This document shows positions 55,302 through 64,000 of a stretch of 64,000 bases of DNA, piece after piece. The stretch lies in assembly GCF_900115695.1 (NCBI RefSeq), contig NZ_FOXK01000007.1, positions 124,001 to 188,000 on the forward strand. Direction: 5' to 3'. The DNA comes from Ectopseudomonas toyotomiensis. GTDB taxonomy: Bacteria; Pseudomonadota; Gammaproteobacteria; Pseudomonadales; Pseudomonadaceae. Within the stretch, counting starts at the first letter, position 1, and each line of letters starts with the position of its first letter. The notes below the pieces were generated by a model that had not been told where the DNA came from, did no database searches, and worked only from the letters and a program-made list of their open reading frames with translations. The position numbers were made by a program, and so were the translations under genes.

Positions 55302-56318
55302 ATGAAAGCCATCGCTTACTACCAATCCCTGCCTGTCGACCATCCCGAAGCACTGCAGGACGTGCAACTGGCCGAACCCACTCCGGGTGCGCACGATCTT
55401 CTGGTCGAGGTTCGGGCCATCTCGGTCAACCCGGTCGATACCAAGATCCGCCTCGGTGTTAAACCGGAGAATGGTGCCGCCAAGGTGCTGGGCTGGGATG
55501 CAAGCGGCGTCGTCAAGGCCGTGGGCAGCGAAGTCAGTCTGTTCCAGCCCGGCGACCGGGTGTTCTATGCCGGCGCCATCGACCGTGCCGGCGCCAACAG
55601 CGAACTGCACCTGGTCGATGAACGCATCGTTGGCCATATGCCGGGCAGTCTGTCGTTCGCCGAAGCTGCGGCCCTGCCACTGACCGCCATCACCGCCTGG
55701 GAACTGCTGTTCGAGCGTCTGCAGGTTGCCGAGGGCTCGGCCGATCAAGGCCAGAGCCTGCTGATCGTCGGCGCCGCCGGTGGCGTCGGTTCGATTCTCA
55801 CCCAACTGGCGCGCCACCTGACCGGCCTGACCGTGATCGGTACTGCCTCACGTCCGGAAACCCAGGCCTGGGTCCGTGAACTGGGCGCACATCATGTGAT
55901 CGATCACAGCAAGCCGCTGAGCGAGGAACTGGCGCGCATCGGCATCGGCCAGGTCACCCATGTCGCCAGCCTGACCCAGACCGACCAGCACTACGCGCAA
56001 CTGGTCGAATCCCTGGAGCCGCAGGGACGCCTGGCGCTGATCGACGACCCGCTGCAACCGCTGGACGTGATGCAGCTCAAGCGCAAGAGCCTGTCGCTGC
56101 ACTGGGAGTTGATGTTCACCCGTTCGCTGTACCAGACCGAAGACATGATCGAGCAGCATCGTCTGCTGGAACGAGTATCCGATCTGGTCGACGCCGGCGT
56201 GCTCAAGACCACCCTCGGCGAGCATTTCGGCACCATCAATGCCGCCAACCTGCGCCGTGCCCATGCGTTGCTGGAGAGTGGCAAGGCCAAGGGCAAGATC
56301 GTGCTCGAAGGGTTCTGA
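55302..56318 (+). CDS. Zinc-type alcohol dehydrogenase / quinone oxidoreductase family protein
   Basis: A 338-residue MDR-superfamily reductase with N-terminal GroES-like fold (AISVNPVDTKIR, GWDASGVVKAVG) and Rossmann motif LLIVGAAGGVGSILTQLA for NADPH. No structural or catalytic zinc cysteines are visible, as in quinone oxidoreductase-like members. Probably reduces quinones or enals (YogA/ZADH-like group). AGAGGA precedes the ATG at 55302. Second gene of the pair following the LysR gene. Confidence 0.88.
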   Translation: MKAIAYYQSLPVDHPEALQDVQLAEPTPGAHDLLVEVRAISVNPVDTKIRLGVKPENGAAKVLGWDASGVVKAVGSEVSLFQPGDRVFYAGAIDRAGANSELHLVDERIVGHMPGSLSFAEAAALPLTAITAWELLFERLQVAEGSADQGQSLLIVGAAGGVGSILTQLARHLTGLTVIGTASRPETQAWVRELGAHHVIDHSKPLSEELARIGIGQVTHVASLTQTDQHYAQLVESLEPQGRLALIDDPLQPLDVMQLKRKSLSLHWELMFTRSLYQTEDMIEQHRLLERVSDLVDAGVLKTTLGEHFGTINAANLRRAHALLESGKAKGKIVLEGF

Positions 56319-56497
56319 GGCGCGATGGCGTGGTGGGCTGACCCAATCACGTTTCCTTGGCGGTACCGCTTATCGCCAAGCGGCCACCACGCTGGTCGGC
56401 TATTTGACTTGGATCAGAAAAAGGTCATGCAAGCGAACTATCCTGACTGTCCCCAACAAGCACCGGCGACTCGTCGCAGCTTAAGGAGGTGGTTCGC

Positions 56498-56680
56498 ATG
56501 AAAGTTCTCGTTCAGCCGCGTGATCAGGGCGGCGAATGCCTGTGGCAGGTACGACTGGATCAGCATTGCGTGAGTTTTCGCAGTGAAGAGGAGGCCCGCC
56601 AGTTTGCCGCCAGGCTCGAAGCCCGCTTGCGCGCACCACACAACCTGCCCGACTGGCCCGTGCAGCGTCAGGCGAGCTGA
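56498..56680 (+). CDS. Small conserved hypothetical protein, 60 aa
   Basis: A 60-residue protein, MKVLVQPRDQGGECLWQVRL then DQHCVSFRSEEEARQFAARL. AAGGAGG is a very strong ribosome binding site seven bases before the ATG. The pattern suggests an alpha/beta fold. I do not recognise it. It lies between the reductase gene and a long hairpin repeat. Confidence 0.6.
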   Translation: MKVLVQPRDQGGECLWQVRLDQHCVSFRSEEEARQFAARLEARLRAPHNLPDWPVQRQAS

Positions 56681-56703
56681 ATCTCCGCCCTGATTGCAAT
56701 GGC

Positions 56704-56765
56704 GTAGGGTGTGCTGTGCGCACCGAAAAAACGGGCTAGCCCTCGGTGCGCACGGCGCACCCTAC
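56704..56765. repeat. Long imperfect hairpin, GTGCGCACGGCGCACCCTAC element
   Basis: Arms 56704-56726 and 56743-56765 are inverted with two mismatches. The right arm contains the same 20 bases as 10384-10403. The element overlaps the 3-prime end of the TtgR-like gene (stop at 56736), so it encodes the last residues of that protein. Confidence 0.75.
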
Positions 56766-57416
56766 CTCGCCAGGCATCTGGCAGCCCGTCATCAGGCGCA
56801 ACGCCGGACTGCGCAGCATATCCAGCACGGTATCGACCAGCGCAGGCGCCTGCTGCGCGAGGTCGAAGTTGGGCACCAGCAACCAGTTGGACTCGATACC
56901 TTCCATATAGGCATGCAGACTGACGGCCGCCCGCGCGCAGTCCAGGTCGCTCGGCAACTGACCCTTGTTGACCGCGTTGCTCAGCGCCTTGGCGATACGC
57001 TGATCGCATTCCAGGCTCAGCGCCTGCATGCGCTCGCGCAGACCTAGCAGCTCACCGGTGTATTCACACTTGTAGCGCAGGATGTCGTGGGTGCGATGAG
57101 TCTGCGGCTCGCAAGCCAGACGCGTCAGCGCCTTGATCAGCAATTCACGCATGCAGCCCAGTGGGTCTGGCTCGTCCTCGCTCTCGCTGGCACGCGCCAG
57201 TTCCTCGAGCGGCAGGCGCAGACGTTCGAGCATGGCCTGGAACAGGTCGATCTTGTTCTCGAAATGCCAATAGATGGCGCCGCGGCTGACGCCGGCTTCT
57301 TTCGCCACCTCGGCCAGAGACGCACGGGAAACGCCCTGGGCATGGAACACCCGCTCGGCGGCATCGAGTATCTGTACCCGCGTCGCCTGCGCTTCTTCTT
57401 TGGTTCTTCTGGCCAT
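56736..57416 (-). CDS. ttgR: TtgR-like TetR repressor of the RND pump
   Basis: A 226-residue TetR/AcrR-family repressor. HTH at about 28-58 (FHAQGVSRASLAEVAKEAGV, then SRGAIYWHFENKIDLF) and a ligand pocket domain like TtgR. Divergent from the pump genes with an operator between (57493-57522). The C-terminal ~10 residues (VGCAVRTEG) are encoded by a dispersed hairpin repeat, an unusual extension compared with the ~210-residue relatives. Derepressed by aromatic antibiotics and flavonoids in P. putida; effectors here are inferred. Confidence 0.85.
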   Translation of the reverse strand: MARRTKEEAQATRVQILDAAERVFHAQGVSRASLAEVAKEAGVSRGAIYWHFENKIDLFQAMLERLRLPLEELARASESEDEPDPLGCMRELLIKALTRLACEPQTHRTHDILRYKCEYTGELLGLRERMQALSLECDQRIAKALSNAVNKGQLPSDLDCARAAVSLHAYMEGIESNWLLVPNFDLAQQAPALVDTVLDMLRSPALRLMTGCQMPGEVGCAVRTEG

Positions 57417-57492
57417 CTGTCTACCTGATTTCGCCTCTATGTAAAGCTCCGGTAAAGGAGGACGGACGAGAGTATGCAGGCAGCTTTAGGCA

Positions 57493-57522
57493 TTTACAAA
57501 CATTCACGTACGTAAGTATATT
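57493..57522 (+). promoter_or_regulatory. RND operon promoter with TtgR-type operator
   Basis: TTTACA (57493-57498), an 18-base spacer and TATATT (57517-57522). The spacer has TTACAAACATTCACGTACGTAAG, in parts, closely like the TtgR operator of P. putida (TTACAAAC...GTAAGTATATT). The arms TTAC/GTAA at 57494-57497 and 57512-57515 are inverted. Repressor here would block both divergent promoters. Confidence 0.75.
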
Positions 57523-57596
57523 CCCCATCGATTTTTTCCCCTGCCTTCGTCCCCTTCGCCCCTTGGGCCATGATTCGATAAAAACGAGGTTCTCAG

Positions 57597-58745
57597 ATGC
57601 ACTCGAAGCCAGCCTTCGCTGTCTTGGTTTCCGCCATCGCCGTGGCAATGCTCAGTCTCACCGGCTGCCAGGAATCCAGCGCCCCACAGACCCAGCAAAC
57701 CCCGCAAGTCGGAGTGGTAACGCTCGAAGCCAAACCCTTTGCTCTGACCAGTGAAGTGCCGGGGCGCACCAGCGCCTATCGCATCGCCGAGGTGCGCCCA
57801 CAGGTCAACGGCATCATTCAGAAGCGCCTGTTCACCGAAGGCAGCGAGGTCAAGGCGGGCCAGCAGCTGTACCAGATCGACCCGGCCACCTACGAAGCCG
57901 CGTTCAAGAGCGCGCAGGCCACGCAACTGTCCGCCAAGTCCCTGGCTGATCGCTACAAGCTGCTGGTTGCCGACAAGGCCGTCAGCCAGCAGGCCTATGA
58001 CGAAGCCCGCGCTGCCGGTCTGCAGGCCGATGCCGCACTGGAACAGGCGCGCATCGACCTGCGCTACACCAAGGTGATGGCGCCGATCAGCGGTCGCATT
58101 GGCCGCTCCGCGGTGACCGAAGGTGCACTGGTCAGCAACGGTCAAGCCAACGCCATGGCCACCATCCAGCAACTCGACCCGATCTACGTCGACGTCACCC
58201 AGTCGAGCAAGGAACTGCTGCGCCTGCGCCGTGACCTGGCCGAGGGCCGTCTGCAGAAGGCCAGCGACAGCGCCGCCAAGGTCGCACTGAAACTGGAAGA
58301 CGGCAGCCACTACGCCCATGAAGGCACGCTGGAATTCTCCGAGGTGGCAGTGGACGAAAGCACCGGCTCGGTGACCCTGCGCGCGGTATTCCCCAACCCC
58401 GATCATCTGCTGTTGCCGGGCATGTTCGTGCATGCCGAGCTGCTCTCCGGGGTCAAGCAGAACGCCATCCTCGCCCCCCAGCAGGGCGTGACCCGAAACC
58501 AACGCGGCGAACCCACGGCGATGGTGGTGGGTGCAGACAACAAGGTTGAACTGCGCGTGCTCAAGGCTGATCGCACCGCCGGCAGTGCCTGGCTGGTAGA
58601 GGAAGGCCTGAACGAAGGCGACCGCCTGATCACCGAAGGCCTGCAGTTCGTGCAGCCTGGCGCTGAGGTGAAGGCAGTGCCGGCGAGCAACGTCAAGACC
58701 GAACAGCCTGCCCAAGACGCCGAACAAGCCAACGGCCAGGACTAA
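57597..58745 (+). CDS. ttgA: RND efflux periplasmic adaptor (TtgA/MexA type)
   Basis: A 382-residue membrane-fusion lipoprotein. Signal ends with lipobox LTGC (Cys24). Lipoyl-like hairpin and coiled coil follow: GRTSAYRIAEVRPQVNGII, LYQIDPATYEAAFKSAQATQ, MAPISGRIGRSAVTEGALVS. It bridges the inner-membrane pump and outer channel. First of three genes; 14 bases to the pump gene. Confidence 0.93.
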   Translation: MHSKPAFAVLVSAIAVAMLSLTGCQESSAPQTQQTPQVGVVTLEAKPFALTSEVPGRTSAYRIAEVRPQVNGIIQKRLFTEGSEVKAGQQLYQIDPATYEAAFKSAQATQLSAKSLADRYKLLVADKAVSQQAYDEARAAGLQADAALEQARIDLRYTKVMAPISGRIGRSAVTEGALVSNGQANAMATIQQLDPIYVDVTQSSKELLRLRRDLAEGRLQKASDSAAKVALKLEDGSHYAHEGTLEFSEVAVDESTGSVTLRAVFPNPDHLLLPGMFVHAELLSGVKQNAILAPQQGVTRNQRGEPTAMVVGADNKVELRVLKADRTAGSAWLVEEGLNEGDRLITEGLQFVQPGAEVKAVPASNVKTEQPAQDAEQANGQD

Positions 58746-58759
58746 CGGAGAAGTACTGA

Positions 58760-61700
58760 ATGTCCAGATTCTTTATCGACCGGCCGATCTTCGCCTGGGT
58801 GATCGCCCTGGTGATCATGCTGGCGGGTGGCCTGTCCATCCTCAAGCTGCCGATCAACCAGTACCCGAGCATCGCGCCGCCTGCCGTTTCCATCCAGGTC
58901 AGCTACCCGGGTGCCTCGGCGCAGACGGTGCAGGACACCGTGGTGCAGGTGATCGAACAGCAGCTCAACGGCATCGACGGCCTGCGCTATGTCAGCTCGT
59001 CGAGCAACTCCGACGGCAGCATGGAGATCATCGTTACCTTCGAACAGGGGGTGAACCCGGATATTGCCCAGGTCCAGGTGCAGAACAAGCTGCAACTGGC
59101 TACCCCGCTGCTGCCACAGGAAGTCCAGCAACAGGGCATCCGCGTGACCAAGTCGGTACGCAACTTCCTCATGGTCATCGGCGTGGTGTCGAAAGACGGC
59201 AGCATGACCCGTGAGGACCTGTCGGACTACATCGTCTCCAACCTGCAGGACCCGATTTCGCGGACCAAGGGCGTCGGCGACTTCCAGGTGTTCGGCGCCC
59301 AGTACGCCATGCGCATCTGGCTCGACCCGGCCAAGCTCAACAGCTTCCAGCTGACCCCGGTTGACGTGCGCAGCGCCATCCAGGCGCAGAACGTGCAGAT
59401 TTCCTCCGGCCAGTTCGGCGGCCTGCCAGCGGCGCCGGGCAACCAGCTCAACGCCACCATCATCGGTAAAACGCGCCTGCAGACCCCGGAAGAGTTCCGC
59501 AAGATTCTGCTCAAGGTGCAGGCCGATGGCTCCCAGGTGCGTCTGGGCGATATCGCCAAGGTCGAGCTGGGCGGCGAGAACTACGCCATCAACGCGCAGT
59601 TCAACGGCCTGCCGGCCTCGGGTCTGGCGATTCGCCTGGCCACCGGTGCCAACGCCCTGGACACCGCCAAGGCAGTGCGTGAAACCATCGAAGGCCTGGA
59701 GCCGTTCTTCCCGGCCGGCATGGAAGTAGTCTTCCCCTACGACACCACGCCGGTGATCTCGGCCTCCATCGAAGGGGTCGTGCACACCCTGTTCGAAGCC
59801 ATCGTGCTGGTGTTCCTGGTGATGTTCCTGTTCCTGCAGAACCTGCGCGCCACCATCATCCCGACCATGGCGGTGCCGGTGGTACTGCTCGGCACCTTCG
59901 GCATACTTGCCGCGTTCGGTTTCTCCATCAATACCCTGACCATGTTCGCCATGGTCCTGGCCATCGGCCTGCTGGTGGACGACGCCATCGTGGTGGTGGA
60001 GAACGTCGAGCGGGTGATGCGCGAGGATGGGCTATCGCCCAAGGAAGCGACGCGCAAGTCCATGGGGCAAATCCAGGGCGCACTGGTGGGCATTGGCCTG
60101 GTGCTCTCGGCAGTGTTCTTGCCGATGGCTTTCTTCGGCGGCTCCACCGGGGTGATTTACCGGCAGTTCTCCATCACCATCGTCTCGGCCATGGCCCTGT
60201 CGGTGCTGGTGGCGCTGATCTTCACCCCAGCGCTATGCGCCACCCTGCTCAAGCCCATCGACAGCGATCACCACGAGGCCAAGCGCGGCTTCTTCGGCTG
60301 GTTCAACCGCACCTTCGAGCGCGGCAGCAATGCCTATCAGCGCGGCGTTGCGGGCATGATCAAGCGCAAGACACCGTACCTGCTGCTGTACCTGGTGATC
60401 GTCATCATCATGGCGTGGATGTTCACCCGCATCCCCACCGCCTTCCTCCCCGAGGAAGACCAGGGCGTGCTGTTCGCCCAGGTGCAGACGCCGTCCGGCT
60501 CCAGTGCCGAGCGTACCCAGGTAGTGGTCGACGAAATGCGCCAGTACCTGCTGGAAGAGGAAGCGAGCACGGTCAAGTCGGTATTCACCGTCACCGGCTT
60601 CAACTTCGCCGGCCGCGGCCAGAGCTCCGGTCTGGCCTTCATCATGCTCAAGCCCTGGGGCGAACGTCCCGGCGCCGAGAACGGCGTAGCCGCACTGGCG
60701 CAACGCGCGCAGATGCACTTCTTCAGCTTCCGCGATGCGATGGTGTTCGCCTTCGCCCCGCCGGCAGTGATGGAGATGGGTAACGCCACCGGCTTCAACT
60801 TCTTCCTGCAGGACCAGGCGGGCGTCGGCCACGAGGTGATGAACGAAGCACGCGACAAGTTCATCCAAATGGCCAACCAGCATCCGGTGCTCGACAGCGT
60901 GCGCGCCAACGGCCTGCGCGACGAGGCCCAGTACCAGTTACTGATCGATGACGAACGCGCGCGCGCACTCGGCCTGTCGCTGTCGGACATCAACAGCACC
61001 CTGTCGATTGCCTGGGGCGCCAGCTACGTCAACGACTTCATCGACCGCGGTCGGGTGAAGAAGGTCTACCTGCAAGGCGTGTCCGACGCGCGCATGAGCC
61101 CGGCAGACCTGAACAAGTGGTACGTGCGCAACGACCAGGGCCGCATGGTGCCGTTCAGTGCCTTCGCCAGCGGTGAATGGACCTACGGTGCGCCGAAGCT
61201 GGCGCGCTACAACGGCGTCTCGGCAGTGGAAATCCTCGGCGCACCGGCGCCCGGCTACAGTACCGGTGATGCCATGGCTGCCGTCGAGGAGATCGCCTCG
61301 CAGTTGCCACAGGGCGTCGGCTACTCCTGGACCGGGTTGTCCTACGAGGAACGCCTGGCCGGTTCGCAGACCACCGCGCTGTTCGCGATCTCCGCCATCG
61401 TCGTGTTCCTGTGCCTGGCAGCGCTGTACGAGAGCTGGTCGATCCCGTTCTCGGTGATGCTGGTGGTGCCGCTGGGGATCATCGGCGCCTTGATGTTCAC
61501 CGAACTGCGTGGCCTGTCCAACGACGTGTTCTTCAAGGTTGGCCTGCTCACCACCATCGGTCTGTCGGCGCGTAACGCGATTCTCATCGTCGAGTTCGCC
61601 AAGGCCCAGTACGAACAGGGCATGACCTTCGCCGAAGCGGCCATCGAAGCCTGCCGCATGCGCTTGCGCCCGATCATCATGACTTCGCTGGCGTTCATCC

Positions 61701-61903
61701 TCGGCTGTCTGCCGCTGGCCATCGCCAGTGGTGCCGGCGCGGGCAGCAAGCACGCCATCGGCACCGGGGTGATCGGCGGCATGCTCAGCGCGATGATCCT
61801 GGCGATCTTCTGGATTCCACTGTTCTACGTCGTGGTCTGCTCGATTTTCGAGAAGAAGCGCCCCGAGCCGACCCGTGAAAACGAGAAGGAGGTACTGCAA
61901 TGA
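58760..61903 (+). CDS. ttgB: RND multidrug efflux transporter (TtgB/MexB type, HAE1)
   Basis: A 1047-residue inner-membrane proton/drug antiporter with 12 helices and two large periplasmic loops. The proton relay residues are present (Asp407-Asp408 in [14 protein letters not shown]; second-half Lys and Thr region near [20 protein letters not shown]). [12 protein letters not shown] and FGWFNRTF match AcrB/MexB. It expels antibiotics, solvents and dyes with the adaptor and channel. AGG ribosome site; overlaps the channel gene by ATGA. Confidence 0.95.
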   Translation: MSRFFIDRPIFAWVIALVIMLAGGLSILKLPINQYPSIAPPAVSIQVSYPGASAQTVQDTVVQVIEQQLNGIDGLRYVSSSSNSDGSMEIIVTFEQGVNPDIAQVQVQNKLQLATPLLPQEVQQQGIRVTKSVRNFLMVIGVVSKDGSMTREDLSDYIVSNLQDPISRTKGVGDFQVFGAQYAMRIWLDPAKLNSFQLTPVDVRSAIQAQNVQISSGQFGGLPAAPGNQLNATIIGKTRLQTPEEFRKILLKVQADGSQVRLGDIAKVELGGENYAINAQFNGLPASGLAIRLATGANALDTAKAVRETIEGLEPFFPAGMEVVFPYDTTPVISASIEGVVHTLFEAIVLVFLVMFLFLQNLRATIIPTMAVPVVLLGTFGILAAFGFSINTLTMFAMVLAIGLLVDDAIVVVENVERVMREDGLSPKEATRKSMGQIQGALVGIGLVLSAVFLPMAFFGGSTGVIYRQFSITIVSAMALSVLVALIFTPALCATLLKPIDSDHHEAKRGFFGWFNRTFERGSNAYQRGVAGMIKRKTPYLLLYLVIVIIMAWMFTRIPTAFLPEEDQGVLFAQVQTPSGSSAERTQVVVDEMRQYLLEEEASTVKSVFTVTGFNFAGRGQSSGLAFIMLKPWGERPGAENGVAALAQRAQMHFFSFRDAMVFAFAPPAVMEMGNATGFNFFLQDQAGVGHEVMNEARDKFIQMANQHPVLDSVRANGLRDEAQYQLLIDDERARALGLSLSDINSTLSIAWGASYVNDFIDRGRVKKVYLQGVSDARMSPADLNKWYVRNDQGRMVPFSAFASGEWTYGAPKLARYNGVSAVEILGAPAPGYSTGDAMAAVEEIASQLPQGVGYSWTGLSYEERLAGSQTTALFAISAIVVFLCLAALYESWSIPFSVMLVVPLGIIGALMFTELRGLSNDVFFKVGLLTTIGLSARNAILIVEFAKAQYEQGMTFAEAAIEACRMRLRPIIMTSLAFILGCLPLAIASGAGAGSKHAIGTGVIGGMLSAMILAIFWIPLFYVVVCSIFEKKRPEPTRENEKEVLQ

Positions 61904-63333
61904 GGCAGTCCCTGTTGTCCCTGGCCGTGGCCGCCGCTCTGCTCAGCGGCTGCAGCCTGATTCCCGACTATCAGCGCCCTGACGCTCCGGTGGCCGCCGA
62001 CTGGCCGCAAGGCGAAGCCTATGGCAGCGCCGCCAGCGAAGGCAGCCGTGCGGCGGCCGACCTGCAATGGCGCGAGTTCTTCCGCGACCCGGCGCTGCAG
62101 CAACTGGTGCAGGTGGCACTGGAGAACAACCGCGACCTGCGTGTCGCTGCGCTGAACGTCGAAGCCTATCGCGCGCTGTACCGCATCCAGCGCGCCGACC
62201 TGCTGCCGTCGGTATCCGCTGATGGCGCCGGCACTCGCCAGCGCCTGCCGGCCGATCTGAGCCAGACCGGTGAAGCCCGTACCAGCGGTCAGTACAGCGC
62301 CACCCTGGGCGTCAATGCCTGGGAGCTGGACTTCTTCGGCCGTATCCGCAGCCTCAGCGAGCAGGCCCTGCAGCAGTACCTGGCCACCGAACAGGCCCAG
62401 CGCAGCACGCAGATCAGCCTGGTCGCCAGCGTCGCCAACGCCTACCTGCAATGGCAGGCGGATCAGGCGCTGCTGCAACTGACCCAGGACACCCTGAAGA
62501 CCTTCGAGGAAAGCTACCAGCTGACCCAGCGCAGCTTCGATGTCGGTGTCGCCGATGCCCTGGCCCTGAGCCAGGCACGCAGCTCGGTGGACAGCGCCCG
62601 CGTCAGCCTCGCGCAGTACCAGCGGCTGGTCGCTCAGGATCGCAACGCCCTGATTCAACTGCTCGGCACCGGCCTGCCGGCCAATCTGCCGCAAGGGCTG
62701 AAGCTCAATGCAGAACTGCTGGAACAGGTTCCGGCTGGCCTGCCCGCCGACCTGCTGCAGCGTCGCCCCGACCTGCTGCAGGCCGAGTACCAGCTCAAGG
62801 CCGCCAACGCCAATATCGGCGCGGCGCGTGCGGCGTTCTTCCCCAGCATCAGCCTGACCGCCAATGCCGGCACCGCCAGCAGCCAGTTGTCCGGCCTGTT
62901 CGACGGCGGCTCGGGCACCTGGCTGTTCCAGCCGCAGATCAGCCTGCCGATCTTCAACGCCGGACGTCTGCGCGCCAACCTCGACTATGCCGAATTGCAG
63001 AGCGATATCCGCGTCGCCGAGTACGAGAAAGCCATCCAGGTGGCCTTCCAGGAAGTCGCCGACCGCCTCGCTGCACGCACCACCTACCGCCAGCAACTGG
63101 ACGCGCAGCGCGCCCTGCTGGAAACCACCGAGACCTATTACGACCTGGCCGAACGGCGCTACCGCACCGGCGTCGACAGCTACCTGACCCTGCTCGACGC
63201 CCAGCGTCAGCTGTTCAGCGTGCGCCAGCAACTGATCGCCGACCGCCTGGCCCAGCTCAGCAGCGAAGTGGAGCTGTACAAGGCCCTGGGTGGTGGCTGG
63301 AGCAATACGGGGAGCAACGCCCCACAAGGTTGA
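61900..63333 (+). CDS. ttgC: RND efflux outer-membrane channel (TtgC/OprM type)
   Basis: A 477-residue outer-membrane lipoprotein. Lipobox LLSGC (Cys18 or so) followed by the TolC-fold duplicated OEP domains: [40 protein letters not shown] and [20 protein letters not shown]. Trimeric channel for the TtgAB pump. Its ATG overlaps the transporter stop. Ends with terminator. Confidence 0.95.
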   Translation: MRQSLLSLAVAAALLSGCSLIPDYQRPDAPVAADWPQGEAYGSAASEGSRAAADLQWREFFRDPALQQLVQVALENNRDLRVAALNVEAYRALYRIQRADLLPSVSADGAGTRQRLPADLSQTGEARTSGQYSATLGVNAWELDFFGRIRSLSEQALQQYLATEQAQRSTQISLVASVANAYLQWQADQALLQLTQDTLKTFEESYQLTQRSFDVGVADALALSQARSSVDSARVSLAQYQRLVAQDRNALIQLLGTGLPANLPQGLKLNAELLEQVPAGLPADLLQRRPDLLQAEYQLKAANANIGAARAAFFPSISLTANAGTASSQLSGLFDGGSGTWLFQPQISLPIFNAGRLRANLDYAELQSDIRVAEYEKAIQVAFQEVADRLAARTTYRQQLDAQRALLETTETYYDLAERRYRTGVDSYLTLLDAQRQLFSVRQQLIADRLAQLSSEVELYKALGGGWSNTGSNAPQG

Positions 63334-63374
63334 CCGCGCGTAACCCGCTTCAAGGACGACCTTATCCCACGCGC

Positions 63375-63406
63375 CGCCCCCGCAGTCTTTGCGGGGGCGT
63401 TTTTTT
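63375..63406 (+). terminator. Rho-independent terminator of the RND operon
   Basis: A 9-bp GC-rich stem (63375-63383 with 63391-63399), 7-base loop and a run of seven T (63400-63406). Next to the convergent TetR gene stop at 63421. Confidence 0.94.
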
Positions 63407-63420
63407 GCTGGGTCAGTCGG

Positions 63421-64000
63421 TCAGAGTTCGGACTTGAGCGTCTCGAACGCTTCTTCGAGATAACTGGCCACGGGCTTGGGCTGACCCACCTGCTCCTGCC
63501 AGGTCTGGATCGCCAGGCGCATGGCGCCCAGAGACGCCATGGCCACCACGCGCAGGGTCATGCGCCGCTCGGGTTGGCGCCATACCTCACAGAGCGTGGC
63601 GAACAGCTGCCTCTCCTGCTCGGCGTAATGCGCCTGCTTGCGTGCCAGCAGCGACTCGCTGGAGCGCATCAGCCGGTCGATGGCCGCCATCTGCTCGGTG
63701 GTGTAGCGGGAAATATGACTCACCAATACATCGCGCACGGCGTCCAGCGGCGCGATATCCGGCGACACCTGCAGCAGCTCGCTATGGATGCTGGCCCAGC
63801 CGGCCTCCTGCCAGGACAGGATGACGTCATCCTTCGACTTGAAATAGGAAAAGAAGGTACGCCGCGAGATACCAGCCTCGGCGGCGATCGCGTCGAGCGT
63901 GGTGCTTTCGTAACCATTTGTGAGAAACAACTGCAGCCCGACTTCGGCGATACGCTGCCGAGTAGCCCGGCGCTTGCGCTCTCGCAGGCCTTCGGCAGGC
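63421..64000 (-). CDS. TetR/AcrR family regulator, 5-prime part outside the window
   Basis: The C-terminal 192 residues or so are present; the frame remains open to the right edge (reads PAEGLRERKRRATRQRIAEV) and no start is inside. HTH block FLTNGYESTTLDAIAAEAGI, SRRTFFSYFKSKDDV is typical of TetR. A TTG at 63930 is internal, not the start. Convergent with ttgC, so unlikely to be its direct promoter-side regulator. Confidence 0.88.
   Translation of the reverse strand, partial: PAEGLRERKRRATRQRIAEVGLQLFLTNGYESTTLDAIAAEAGISRRTFFSYFKSKDDVILSWQEAGWASIHSELLQVSPDIAPLDAVRDVLVSHISRYTTEQMAAIDRLMRSSESLLARKQAHYAEQERQLFATLCEVWRQPERRMTLRVVAMASLGAMRLAIQTWQEQVGQPKPVASYLEEAFETLKSEL

Overview
The window is GC-rich chromosomal DNA from a Pseudomonas, probably of the P. 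mendocina/P. oleovorans kind. The genus is inferred from gene content and order: rplU-rpmA-obgE-proB, fxsA-groES-groEL, a bauA/mmsA/LysR set, a TetR-controlled RND pump, and Pseudomonas-type REP hairpins. No rRNA, tRNA, CRISPR array, transposase or phage gene was found. Almost all genes look intact and the coding density is high.

Layout. 1-3.4 kb: small conserved genes, a PlsC-like acyltransferase and a YajG lipoprotein. 3.4-15 kb: housekeeping core with mqo, creA, proB, obgE, rpmA, rplU, ispB, an SDR, a HugZ-like protein, fxsA and groESL behind a sigma-32-type promoter. 15-20.8 kb: an InaA-like kinase, a beta-carbonic anhydrase with a SulP transporter, and an arylamine N-acetyltransferase. 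20.9-24.9 kb: beta-alanine catabolism (mmsA/bauC, bauA, divergent LysR).

25.2-46.3 kb is the most interesting block and reads as a nucleobase acquisition and degradation region. It holds a Tsx-like porin and an NCS2 permease. Next comes a six-gene minus-strand operon: NMT1/ThiY-type binding protein, Rieske oxygenase, ABC ATPase, ABC permease, amidohydrolase, ferredoxin-type reductase. A RutR-like TetR regulator is divergent from it. Then follow a nucleoside-type (BMP) ABC transporter, an 8-oxoguanine deaminase-like amidohydrolase, a BMP binding protein, an Fe(II)/2-oxoglutarate-type oxygenase and an adenine deaminase. I found four good sigma-54 (GG-N10-GC) promoter matches here: before the porin, before the Rieske operon, before the BMP ABC genes and before the BMP binding protein. 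Together they suggest a nitrogen-limitation-controlled purine (or related heterocycle) utilisation system in which a two-component Rieske oxygenase hydroxylates the ring and amidohydrolases deaminate it. The substrate is not determined by the sequence.

46.3-54 kb: a metal/redox uptake cluster with a cytochrome b561-like protein, PepSY proteins, a PCuAC copper chaperone, a TonB-dependent receptor and DUF2946. It includes an apparent scar of a lost TonB receptor and a frameshifted DUF2946 gene. 54-56.7 kb: a LysR gene divergent from a small monooxygenase and a quinone oxidoreductase. 56.7-63.4 kb: a TtgR-like repressor divergent from an RND efflux operon (ttgABC/mexAB-oprM type). The window ends inside another TetR gene.

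Paired REP hairpins (REPIN-like) sit in many of the gaps between 12 and 46 kb.
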